A stretch of DNA of 10,250 bases from Limisphaerales bacterium (GTDB taxonomy: Bacteria > Verrucomicrobiota > Verrucomicrobiia > Limisphaerales > UBA11358): contig DAIDJC010000104.1 of assembly GCA_027451565.1 (NCBI GenBank), forward strand, positions 1-10,250, in the 5' to 3' direction. A program made the translations under genes and the position numbers. The number at the start of each line of letters is the position of its first letter. The stretch's first letter is position 1. The notes beneath the pieces were generated by a model that saw nothing but the letters and a program-made list of their open reading frames with translations, searched no databases and was not told the origin of the DNA. Below are positions 1 through 6,581 of this stretch, piece by piece.

Positions 1-313
1 CCCCGGATCGGAATACGCCTGTAAAATTTTCCAGCCGCCTGTCTTGGCCTATTCTTTGGCACGGTCTCTCATTTTTGGAAACTTCGCTTCTGGATTTCTA
101 GCTGAGCTGAAATCCAGCTTATTTCCCAACCTGATCCAAGCCAATAATCCGATCAAATAACGTTACCGAAAACGCATTTTCAGGGTTTTTGATCGTCGGA
201 TGGATTTTGGTTCGGCCTTCGTATTTAGGCGGCATGGCCCATGCTTTAAGGGGGTTGCGATGATTTTTGGATCGGCTCTGGTTTGACCCGGTGCAGTTCG
301 CTGTTCATCTAAA
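1..313. other. Intergenic DNA at the left edge, no gene seen
   Basis: No reading frame here resembles a protein. The only clear structure is the hairpin at 90-117. The stretch may hold the 3' end of a transcript entering from the left and the promoter of the PEP-CTERM gene. A TTGACC at 283-288 and a TAAAAT at 310-315 look like -35 and -10 boxes, but they are 21 bases apart, which is too far for a standard sigma-70 promoter. Confidence 0.5.
90..117 (+). terminator. Hairpin, possible terminator of an upstream transcript
   Basis: CTGGATTTC (90-98) and GAAATCCAG (109-117) form a perfect 9-bp stem. The inner AGCT elements can lengthen it by two pairs around a bulge. It is followed by CTTATTT, which is only weakly U-rich, so it could be a poor intrinsic terminator or a regulatory hairpin. 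The gene it would serve lies outside the window. Confidence 0.35.
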
Positions 314-994
314 ATGCTAAAGAAAATGAAAAAGTTTTTGACGGTTACCACTCTGGCCTTGGGCTTTGCCTCGGCGGCACATTCACAAGGGGTGATTTAT
401 TTTGATGGGAGCAGCAACACCTCCACCTCTCCCACAGCCACATCCAATGGCAGGGTGTTTTTTGAAACCAGCACCGGCCCGAGCTTGGACACCACCTTGG
501 ATGTCAATGCGGAGCTGGCTTATGGCACCTCGGCATCCAATGTGAGCCTGGCCAACGCGGTCTCCACTTTGTTGCTGTCCGGTTCCCAAACCGTGGGGAA
601 TGGCAGCTTGGGTGAAACATTGTCCGCACAGGGCGATATAGGCGACATGGCAAGCGGCCAGTTATTTGACGCCTCCGGGACTGCCTATCAATTTCCCACC
701 ATTCCTGTTGGAACCAAGGTTTATTTTGAGGTGTTTGCATGGACCGGCAATTATTCCAGTTACACCGCCGCCCAGGCGTCCTCAAGCGCATTGGTGGGAG
801 CCAGCGGGGTTTTTTCTGAATACCTCGTCTCCAGCACCGCCTACGCCAATAACATTCAAAGTATGCCGGCATTGGTTTTGTCGCATCCAGTCGTTCCTGT
901 GCCTGAACCGGGTGTCATGAGCTCTGTGGTGTTGGGTGGCCTGGCTCTGCTTGGCTTGCACAACAAATTCCGTCCCAAAACCAGTCCAAAATAA
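314..994 (+). CDS. PEP-CTERM sorting domain protein, secreted
   Basis: This encodes a 226-residue protein that should be exported by Sec and anchored or processed at the cell surface by an exosortase. The N-terminus is a signal peptide: a Lys-rich start, a hydrophobic run, then AHS-Q as the likely cleavage site. The middle is rich in Ser, Thr and Ala. The segment around residues 130-160 (PVGTKVYFEVFAW, then SYTAA) resembles a repeated theme of verrucomicrobial PEP-CTERM proteins. The last 31 residues are a classic PEP-CTERM signal: VPEPG at 196-200, a hydrophobic helix, and a short basic tail (HNKFRPK). No exosortase gene is in the window. A second ATG at 326 gives the more typical signal-peptide start MKKFLTV and may be the real start; neither ATG has a clear ribosome-binding site. 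The next gene begins 4 bases after the stop, suggesting co-transcription. The biological role is unknown. Confidence 0.85.
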   Translation: MLKKMKKFLTVTTLALGFASAAHSQGVIYFDGSSNTSTSPTATSNGRVFFETSTGPSLDTTLDVNAELAYGTSASNVSLANAVSTLLLSGSQTVGNGSLGETLSAQGDIGDMASGQLFDASGTAYQFPTIPVGTKVYFEVFAWTGNYSSYTAAQASSSALVGASGVFSEYLVSSTAYANNIQSMPALVLSHPVVPVPEPGVMSSVVLGGLALLGLHNKFRPKTSPK

Positions 995-998
995 GCCC

Positions 999-1730
999 AT
1001 GAAAAAAAATATGTTTTTGCCGCTGGCCGCCTGTCTTATTACAGCCGGTCTGGGTTTGAAGGCAGCCGACCTGACCATGGCGCAAACTCCCGGTGCCGCA
1101 GCGCCTGATGCATTGAATCTTCCCGATACTGCGCCCACGATTATTCCCAATGGCATGATGTCCTTGTTTGGCAAGCCTCAGGTCCTGTTCAAGGTCTTTT
1201 CAGCCTATGGCGGCCAGCCCGGGTCCAGCCCGCGTGAGTATATCCTGGCTGAGGGCGAACAAGTGGATGCCATCAAGGTGATCCAGATTGACATGCGCGA
1301 TGGCTCAGTTTTGTTCGATAACGGCGGGGAAATCCAGCGCATGACTTTGGCGGGTGCTGGTGGTTCGGATAGGAAAATGCCCTCCGCCACAACCGCTCCC
1401 CAGGAAGCAGGCGGCGCAAATACCGTCCCCGTTCATGGAAATGATCCTGATCCAAGCCAGGCTGGTGCGCCTGGCCTTCCCATTATTCCTCCCGGTTTTC
1501 CTCTGGCCGTTGGGACCGCGGATCCGGCTGGGACTGACTCTCTCTCCCAAAATTCGGCGCCTCTCACTCCTGAAGCCCAAGCTGTTCTAATGGAAATCCA
1601 GCGACGAAAATTAATCCAGAGGGAAGACCCCCAAGCTGCTCTCATTCCCCCCGCCTTAGGGTCATCCACCACTTTGTTCCCGGGTCCGATTTTGGCCTCG
1701 GGCGCCTCCACCCAGGACCCAAATCATTGA
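999..1730 (+). CDS. Secreted protein with a GspC/PilP-like beta domain
   Basis: The 243-residue product starts with an export signal (MKKNMFLPLAAC..., cleavage probably near LKA-AD at 22-23). LAAC at 9-12 mimics a lipobox, but hydrophobic residues continue past the Cys, so a lipoprotein is less likely. Residues about 55-118 read as a compact beta domain: FGKPQVLFKVF, then YILAEGEQVDAIKVIQID, then GSVLFDNGGEIQRMTL. That alternation of 'its own value', 'the level of a setting' and 'sequence feature inside a quality' is what GspC/PilP-type domains of type II secretion and type IV pili look like, but the match is by eye. The rest is a Pro/Gly/Ala-rich, probably disordered tail with one predicted helix (about 190-208). 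I chose the ATG at 999, 4 bases after the PEP-CTERM gene, because it gives the signal peptide; a frame extension back to 936 would overlap that gene. It may act with the upstream protein at the envelope; function unknown. Confidence 0.75.
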   Translation: MKKNMFLPLAACLITAGLGLKAADLTMAQTPGAAAPDALNLPDTAPTIIPNGMMSLFGKPQVLFKVFSAYGGQPGSSPREYILAEGEQVDAIKVIQIDMRDGSVLFDNGGEIQRMTLAGAGGSDRKMPSATTAPQEAGGANTVPVHGNDPDPSQAGAPGLPIIPPGFPLAVGTADPAGTDSLSQNSAPLTPEAQAVLMEIQRRKLIQREDPQAALIPPALGSSTTLFPGPILASGASTQDPNH

Positions 1731-2063
1731 TGGCCATTCAGCTAGACCCTTGCCGGACAATGTTTTTTAATTATTTTGCTGGACAATCAGGCTGTTTTGG
1801 ATGAATTGTAAACTAGTTAAGGTTTGTTTATGACTGCGCCAATGTGTGTCTGCCCCATTACCTTGGCAACACCCCCGGTCGTATCGTGGGTCGGTTGCCT
1901 CAATGGTGGGTACCTTGATGTCCATTCCCCGGGATGCTGCGATTTCGTGGCGGTTATGAAATCTTTTGCGTCTTCCGTCCACTCCGCACTCATGAACAGC
2001 CTGACCTCGTGTCGCATGCCCGGTGTTCCTCAGAATCAGACTAGCTAAAAAACACTTAAAACT
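1731..2063. other. Intergenic region with stem-loops before the HU gene
   Basis: No convincing gene is present. Short open frames on both strands (+ 1824-2048, - 1817-2017) match nothing I recognise and lack a ribosome-binding site. The stretch does contain paired segments: GGCAAC (1865-1870) with GTTGCC (1894-1899), extended outward by CCATT (1855-1859) with AATGG (1902-1906), and GATTTCGT (1941-1948) with ATGAAATC (1956-1963, one G-U pair). CTAGT near 1813 could close the whole with ACTAG near 2040. This may be the HU leader or a small RNA. A direct repeat GCYGGACAAT lies at 1752-1761 and 1778-1787, next to a T-rich run. Confidence 0.4.
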
Positions 2064-2369
2064 ATGACTCTAACCAAACGTGATCTTGTCATCACCATAT
2101 CGGAAAAGTCCGGTCTCACCCAAGCCCAGGTGTTTGACGTCATCCAGCAAACCCTCGATCAAATTGTCAAATCCCTTGCGGCTGGTGGCAAGGTGGAATT
2201 GCGCAATTTTGGGGTCTTTGAGGTCAAAATCCGCAAAGCCAGGGTTGGACGCAATCCCAATAAGCCGGAAACCGATGTGCCCATCCCTGCCAGGGCCATG
2301 GTGAAGTTCAAGGCCGGCAAGGATATGCGTGCCGAGGTTTTGAAACTGCCCTCCGCTCCTTCTGCCTGA
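2064..2369 (+). CDS. HU/IHF family nucleoid DNA-binding protein
   Basis: The 101-residue product is a small basic protein that bends and compacts DNA as a dimer in the nucleoid. The whole length fits the HU/IHF fold. The N-terminal helical half (TKRDLVITISEKSGLTQAQV) is followed by the beta-arm region VELRNFGVFEV (44-54). The family signature begins at GRNPNKPET (62-70), where P65 is the residue that intercalates at DNA kinks. VPIPARAMVKFKAGKDMR (72-89) completes the signature. The length is about 10 residues above a minimal HU because of a short tail ending LKLPSAPSA. HU and IHF subunits cannot be told apart reliably here, so no symbol is given. The start at 2064 is the first ATG of the frame and gives the normal family N-terminus. 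No Shine-Dalgarno precedes it (the upstream bases are A-rich). It stands alone, with 218 bases before the next gene. Confidence 0.95.
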   Translation: MTLTKRDLVITISEKSGLTQAQVFDVIQQTLDQIVKSLAAGGKVELRNFGVFEVKIRKARVGRNPNKPETDVPIPARAMVKFKAGKDMRAEVLKLPSAPSA

Positions 2370-2466
2370 CCAAGGGCAAGATTGGTAAATGCCCGGGTCG
2401 CATTTAAGTTTGCGCTCGAGGTATCAGGTTTGGATTTCCTCCTCCTTGGAATGCTTTGCTGGGCTC

Positions 2467-2547
2467 AACCCGAAAAGCAAAATGGGAAGGGTCAGGATGC
2501 GCCTGGTAGATTGGGGCGGATTGGCTGTTTGAATTTCGTTTTGGGTT
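2467..2547 (+). repeat. Dispersed ~82-bp repeat, copy 1
   Basis: This 81-base segment is closely matched by 6499-6581: the first 59 bases differ at about six positions. It begins AACCCGAAAAGC and ends TTTTGGGTT, which are imperfect inverted ends. The core contains AAGGGTCAGGATGCGCC and a tandem GATTGGGGC-GATTGG. Weaker, gapped similarity (TGGA, GC, TTTG) continues about 25 bases further 5' in both copies. It has no coding capacity. No target-site duplication is visible. At its right end TGGGT (2542-2546) pairs with ACCCA (2550-2554). Confidence 0.8.
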
Positions 2548-2587
2548 AAACCCAGGGTTCGCGCTTTCCTATTTTCCAAATCCGTCT

Positions 2588-3853
2588 ATGCTGGGAGCCA
2601 TGGAACGCCTTCCAGGTTTTCGTGATTTTTATCCCGAGCCGCTCCCGCACTCTGACGTCTGGAGCGCCGATGCACGCCAATTCATCTTCAACCGCTGGCG
2701 GGAGGTGGCCCGCAGATATGGATTCCGGGAATATGACGGGCCCCCGGTCGAATCGCTCGAACTCTTCACCACCAAAAGCGGCGATGAAATTGTCGGCCAG
2801 CTTTATAATTTCACCGACAAGGGGGATCGCGCCGTGTCATTGCGCCCCGAAATGACCCCCACGCTGGCCCGCATGATAGCCGCACACGAGCGCAGCTACA
2901 AAAAGCCGGTGAAATGGTTTGCCATACCCCAGTTGTTTCGCTACGAACGCCAGCAAAAAGGCCGTCTCAGGGAACATTTCCAATTCAACGCCGATGTCCT
3001 GGGCGAAGTGGCGCCCGTTGCGGATGCGGAATTGATCGCGCTCCTCATTGACACTCTCTGCTCCTTCGGACTCAGTTCGGAGGATTTTGTCATCCGCCTC
3101 AGCAGCCGCAACGCATGGCAGGGTTTTTATCAACAAAAAACCGGCGCCGCCCCCGGGGCGGATGCGGCGCGGGAATACGAGTTTTTTCAAATCATTGACA
3201 AATGGGAACGCACCGCGCCCGGCGAAAATGCCGACAAACTCGCCGCATTGGGCTTTTCCTCCCATGAAGTTCACGACTTCATCCAGTCTGGCAAACCCAC
3301 TGCAGAACTGGAATTCATCCTCGCCAACCTCAAGGCCCGGGGCTTGCAGGATTATGTGAGGGTGGATTATCAGGTTATTCGGGGCCTTGCCTATTACACC
3401 GGCGTCGTGTTTGAGGCGTTTGATCGCAAGGGCGAATTCCGGGCCATAGCCGGCGGCGGACGCTACGATAACCTCGTCAAGCTGATCAGCGGCGGAAAGG
3501 TAAACCTGCCCGCCCTCGGTTTCGGAATGGGCGACGTGGTCCTGCTCGAATTACTCAAGGCCCGCGGACGATTGCCCCGCTTCGATTCCCACATGGATGT
3601 CTTTGTCCTGATTGAGGATGAAACCTTGCGGGACATTTCCCTGCGGCTCATCCAGAACCTGCGCAGCGCCGGCCATGCCGTGGAATATTCCATGACCCCC
3701 GCCAAGACGGACAAACAATTCAAGCGGGCGCAGGATCTCCAGGTCAAACACGTCGTCCGTGCCGAAAGCGAAGCCTATGTCCGCATTCGCAACATGCGAA
3801 CAAGGGATGAAGTGGTCGCCGGATTCAGCGACGTCTCCAATCACCTGGGGTAG
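2588..3853 (+). CDS. hisS: Histidyl-tRNA synthetase, variant type
   Basis: This 421-residue class II synthetase charges tRNA-His with histidine using ATP, in the cytoplasm. Visible in order are LPGFRDFYPE (8-17), RPEMTP (86-91), motif 2 from RYER (118) through GRLREHFQFNADVLG (125-139), the histidine-specific motif VIRGLAYYTG (263-272) with its Arg, GGGRYD (289-294), and a C-terminal anticodon-binding domain from about 335. Two features differ from the common bacterial form: LAYYTG replaces LDYYTG, and motif 3 reads GFGMGDVVLLELL (311-323) instead of ending in GLER, so the usual motif 3 Arg is missing. I recall a similar form in plant organelle HisRS. An adenylating HisZ-like paralogue is unlikely because the C-terminal domain is present. 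The start could also be the ATG at 2600 (MERLPGF), which matches most family members better; GGGAG just before it is too close to be a good ribosome-binding site. It appears to be transcribed alone. Confidence 0.92.
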   Translation: MLGAMERLPGFRDFYPEPLPHSDVWSADARQFIFNRWREVARRYGFREYDGPPVESLELFTTKSGDEIVGQLYNFTDKGDRAVSLRPEMTPTLARMIAAHERSYKKPVKWFAIPQLFRYERQQKGRLREHFQFNADVLGEVAPVADAELIALLIDTLCSFGLSSEDFVIRLSSRNAWQGFYQQKTGAAPGADAAREYEFFQIIDKWERTAPGENADKLAALGFSSHEVHDFIQSGKPTAELEFILANLKARGLQDYVRVDYQVIRGLAYYTGVVFEAFDRKGEFRAIAGGGRYDNLVKLISGGKVNLPALGFGMGDVVLLELLKARGRLPRFDSHMDVFVLIEDETLRDISLRLIQNLRSAGHAVEYSMTPAKTDKQFKRAQDLQVKHVVRAESEAYVRIRNMRTRDEVVAGFSDVSNHLG

Positions 3854-3860
3854 AAAATTG

Positions 3861-3879
3861 AAGCGGTCTCCCGCCGCTT
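3861..3879 (+). terminator. Small hairpin after hisS
   Basis: AAGCGG (3861-3866) pairs with CCGCTT (3874-3879) around a 7-base loop, 8 bases after the hisS stop. There is no U-tract behind it, so it may be a Rho-dependent or processing site rather than a true intrinsic terminator. Confidence 0.25.
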
Positions 3880-4444
3880 GAACTGAAGCGTTGCCGGTTT
3901 TGTTGCGTGCGCGGATTCATTCCTGAGGGCATTGGCCAGCCTTCGACGATCAATCCAACCGGCCCTGCAAACGGATCAGAATGCATTGTCCGTGGCGGCA
4001 GGTGGTTTTTTTACGCCAACCATTCGGGCCGCGCGAATCGAGATGTTATTAATTCCGCTGCCCCTTAGGTTGAGGTTGGCTTCCGCTGTGTGGAAAGTTT
4101 TTGATCCTTCCAGCCTTTTTATTCGCCTGCCAGCAGTCTTCTCGCCAGCCATGGCAGAGCCGTTGGTTCAAGGGCAGTCCTCAGTTCCGCAAATAAGAAC
4201 TTATTCACCGCTGACTTATGTCCGGGACCGTCCAGGTGAATAACCTTCCTGTTTGCCCTGTGAAGACCTTGTTTTGCGGGGCTTCCCGTGTTGTTTTTAC
4301 CAATGCCTTGGTCCCGGCATCAGTGGATAAATGGTGGATATCAATTCATTGTTGATTCCGCAAATCGTGATAGGATTTTATTGTTCGTTGAGAGAACGCG
4401 GAGACAGGCCGACAGTCAAATGAAGGTGGTCGCCGCAGGATAAT
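3880..4444. other. Gene-free region after hisS
   Basis: No frame here looks like a protein. A 103-codon frame at 3932-4243 starts with TTG, has no ribosome-binding site and no recognisable motif. The stretch holds the inverted repeat at 4201-4243 and a weak terminator-like hairpin at 4277-4288 (CGGG, loop GCTT, CCCG) followed by TGTTGTTTTT. The AT-rich bases about 4330-4385 directly before the GC-rich hairpin block could hold a promoter, but I find only poor box matches (TTGTTG 4349-4354, TAGGAT 4371-4376). Confidence 0.45.
4201..4243. promoter_or_regulatory. 9-bp perfect inverted repeat
   Basis: TTATTCACC (4201-4209) and GGTGAATAA (4235-4243) are exact reverse complements 25 bases apart. 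They could be an operator half-site pair or an RNA stem. AATAA at 4192-4196 could pair instead with TTATT at 4201-4205, giving an alternative but weak AT-only hairpin. No gene starts close by, so the function is open. Confidence 0.4.
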
Positions 4445-5230
4445 CCCGGGATAACCGGGCAATGCCAAGGTGGGGCGGATCCGCCTTGTCCCTTCGGGTT
4501 CAGGCTCAGCTTGACGGAGGCAGGACTCACGGATTCCACGGGCGAGATTCGCGCGTCGCCATGCGCGAGGTTGGAGTCTGACGGCGGAAATTGAAAAGAT
4601 TCAAAGAAACCTTTTCCACCGGGTGAAGTAATCCAGGCAGGTTTCGGGCCTGGTTGAATCGCAGTGACCTTTAAGGTCTCAGGATGCAACTGCGTATCCG
4701 CGCGGTTCGTGTGCGAGGGCAGGTCTGGCTTCGAGTCAGGCTTGCCGCTGTCAAATACGTCGAGAGACGGACAAAACGGGAACATGAACCCGGAGGTTCA
4801 CGCTGGCTCGGCACCCAGCGGAGTCATCTCCAAAAGTCGGCGATAGGCAAATACCGCTGGCCTGCAATCAATGCAACCTGCGAGGTAAGAGGCGAGACCC
4901 GTCATTCCGGGCCAACGCGCCGCCAAAAGCGGTGGCTGTCCCGGTTGAAAAGTTCTGACATGCAGCCGATTGCAGGCTTGTCAGGGCAAGGTCGGTGGGC
5001 AGGTGGCGCAACCACCTGTCGCTCCCGGCTCAAAAGCCTCACTCAGTATCCCCGGACACCGGGGACGGCCCTGCCACGAGGCCGAAACTCCGCTTGCCGT
5101 GGAGAATGGCGTCGGGAACCCGGCAGCCCCAAAAAGGCGCCCAATGCCGGTTCGGGAAAGAGAGTGTGGCGAACTCCCACCCCCATTTGTCCCTGCCCGG
5201 CCGGTTGGCCGCGCAGGGGCATTTGTTTTA
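4445..5230 (+). other. Hairpin-rich GC-rich block, candidate structured RNA
   Basis: About 790 bases with no convincing protein but many perfect local stems. Examples are CCCGG/CCGGG (4445-4459), GGCGGATCCGCC (4474-4485), TCGCGC/GCGCGA (4549-4568), CCAGGC/GCCTGG (4633-4653), CGTC-GAGA-GACG with a GNRA tetraloop (4758-4769), TGAACC-CGGA-GGTTCA (4785-4800), CGCTGG/CCAGCG (4801-4820), CGCCGC/GCGGTG (4918-4934), CTGACA/TGTCAG (4955-4984), CAGGTGG/CCACCTG (5000-5018), TCCCCGG-ACA-CCGGGGA (5049-5065), CCAC+GGC/GCC+GTGG (5074-5102) and CCGGCA/TGCCGG (5120-5150). The block ends in the terminator-like hairpin at 5191-5218. The strand is inferred from that hairpin and its T-rich tail. I looked for RNase P, tmRNA, SRP, 6S, cobalamin, SAM and c-di-GMP landmarks and found none. 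Open frames (+ 4684-5301, - 4378-4785) have low-complexity products and no motif. It could instead be decayed coding or repeat DNA. Confidence 0.3.
5191..5230 (+). terminator. Strong terminator-like hairpin upstream of cysK
   Basis: CCCTGC (5191-5196) pairs with GCAGGG (5213-5218), a C-C mismatch follows, then CGGCC (5198-5202) pairs with GGCCG (5207-5211) around a GGTT tetraloop. The tail GCATTTGTTTTA is T-rich but interrupted. It would end a + strand transcript about 165 bases before the cysK start, or act as an attenuator in the cysK leader. Confidence 0.5.
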
Positions 5231-5393
5231 TCTGCGCCGGGTGTCCTGCTTTCTCCCAGGACCTGATGCCAGACCCAACGCCCAAAAAATCTCCCGCTTG
5301 AGGCTCGTAAATTGTGCTTGCGCCCCATGTCTTTTGGCCGCAATTTCAGTCCGATAACTTTCAAACTGAATCACCTGATCCAATATTCTCATT

Positions 5394-6377
5394 ATGTCAC
5401 GCATCTTTAATAACATCGTGGAAACCGTGGGCCGCACTCCCTTGGTGCGCTTGAACAAGGTCACCGCCGGGTTGGATGCCTCCATCCTGTTGAAATGCGA
5501 ATTTTTTAATCCTCTTGGCAGTGTGAAGGACCGCATTGGTGCCGCCATGATTGCAGATGCAGAACAACGCGGTATTCTCAAAAAAAACACCGTGATTGTT
5601 GAGCCCACCAGCGGCAATACCGGCATCGCCCTCGCTTTTGTCGCCGCTGCCAAAGGCTATAAACTCATCCTGACCATGCCGGAAACCATGTCGCTGGAAC
5701 GCCGCACCCTGCTGGCCATGCTGGGAGCCAAGGTTGTGCTAACCCCCGGACCTGAGGGAATGAAAGGAGCCATTGCCAAAGCTGAACAAATTGCCCGCGA
5801 AACGCCCGATTCCTGGGTGCCCCAGCAATTCGATAACCCCGCCAACCCGGCCATCCATTCCAAAACCACCGCTGTCGAGTTGTGGGAGGATACCGATGGC
5901 AAAATCGACTTTCTCGTTTCCGCCGTTGGAACCGGCGGCACCATCACGGGTTGCGTCGAATTTATCAAGCCCAAAAGGCCCTCGTTTCAAGCCATTGCCG
6001 TGGAACCCAAGGATTCTCCTGTCATCTCCCAAACCCTGGCCGGTGAACCGATCAAGCCGGGTCCGCACAAAATCCAGGGCGCCGGCGCCGGATTTATTCC
6101 CAAAAACCTGCATCTCAAGGATGCCTCCGGCAATGGGCAGATTGTGGAGTGCGTGCAGGTGACGAACGACGATGCATTTGCCATGGCCCGGCGTCTGGCC
6201 AAAGAGGAGGGAATTCTGGTGGGCATTTCCACAGGGGCCAACGTGGTTGCCGCCTTGGAAGTGGCCAAACGGCCCGCCAACAAAGGCAAAATGATTGTCA
6301 CCGTGGCCTGCTCCACGGGTGAACGTTACATCAGCACCGCTTTGGCGGCAGAAGCCAGGGCCGAAGTTGGCGGATAA
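5394..6377 (+). CDS. cysK: Cysteine synthase (O-acetylserine sulfhydrylase)
   Basis: The 327-residue PLP enzyme makes L-cysteine from O-acetyl-L-serine and sulfide, the last step of assimilatory cysteine synthesis, in the cytosol. K45 in NPLGSVKDR is the Schiff-base lysine. TSGNTG (72-77) is the substrate loop, MPETMSLERR (95-104) is characteristic of the CysK group, QFDNPANP (145-152) is typical, GTGGT (179-183) holds the PLP phosphate, and S307 in CSTGERY contacts the pyridine nitrogen. Length and motif order are normal, with no extra CBS domain, which argues against cystathionine beta-synthase. The ATG at 5394 gives the usual N-terminus (MSRIFNNIVETVGRTPLVRL). No Shine-Dalgarno is seen. 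The 163-base leader after the 5191-5230 hairpin carries a weak inverted repeat, TTCAGT (5345-5350) and ACTGAA (5365-5370). It appears monocistronic and faces the sugar operon tail to tail. Confidence 0.96.
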   Translation: MSRIFNNIVETVGRTPLVRLNKVTAGLDASILLKCEFFNPLGSVKDRIGAAMIADAEQRGILKKNTVIVEPTSGNTGIALAFVAAAKGYKLILTMPETMSLERRTLLAMLGAKVVLTPGPEGMKGAIAKAEQIARETPDSWVPQQFDNPANPAIHSKTTAVELWEDTDGKIDFLVSAVGTGGTITGCVEFIKPKRPSFQAIAVEPKDSPVISQTLAGEPIKPGPHKIQGAGAGFIPKNLHLKDASGNGQIVECVQVTNDDAFAMARRLAKEEGILVGISTGANVVAALEVAKRPANKGKMIVTVACSTGERYISTALAAEARAEVGG

Positions 6378-6498
6378 TCCAACTCAGCCCCAAAACAGTT
6401 GTTGTAACTGCGCTTTCCTGCCGGGCGAGGAAACCAAAGGCGCTGGGTTGTTTCATGCCGTTGAAAATGGCGGCTGCCATGGACGCACACTTTGTTTT

Positions 6499-6581
6499 AA
6501 CCCGAAAAGCGAAATGAAAAGGGTCAGGATGCGCCCGGCAGATTGGGGCAGATTGGCTTTTTTAATTGGGTTTTCAGGGTT
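6499..6581 (+). repeat. Dispersed ~82-bp repeat, copy 2
   Basis: Second copy of the element at 2467-2547, same orientation, 83 bases. It starts AACCCGAAAAGC and ends TTTTCAGGGTT, again imperfect inverted ends. It lies between the convergent cysK and sugar operons, and its last base is the final base of the isomerase stop codon on the minus strand. The T-run inside (6558-6563) and its place between convergent genes could let it serve in transcription termination. The 121 bases between cysK and this copy hold only a small hairpin, ATGGC/GCCAT (6467-6480). Confidence 0.8.

Noticed and set aside
163..190. TTACCGAAAACG ... TTTTCAGGGTTT, resembling the two ends of the ~82-bp repeat without its core
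   Set aside because: The match is short and imperfect and the core is missing, so chance is a fair explanation. It is worth including only if a genome-wide search finds short forms of the repeat.
1752..1787. Direct repeat GCYGGACAAT, two units 26 bases apart
   Set aside because: Only two 10-base units with one mismatch and no further copies; not enough for an operator or CRISPR claim.
3932..4243. A 103-codon frame starting with TTG after hisS
   Set aside because: No ribosome-binding site, no family resemblance, and its end is the right arm of the inverted repeat.
4378..4785. A 135-codon open frame on the minus strand in the same block
   Set aside because: Pro/Ser-rich, no recognisable domain, an in-frame stop just upstream of its first ATG, and it overlaps many stem-loops. 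It could be a decayed gene, but I cannot support it.
5120..5190. GGTTCGGGA and a 7-base-loop hairpin suggesting a tRNA or tmRNA end
   Set aside because: No acceptor stem, D arm or matching anticodon arm can be built around it, and no CCA end follows.
4684..5301. A 205-codon open frame on the + strand in the gene-free block
   Set aside because: The product is Arg/Pro/Gly-rich with no motif or signal, the frame has no ribosome-binding site, and it runs through the terminator-like hairpin at 5191-5218. Long frames are common by chance in GC-rich DNA.
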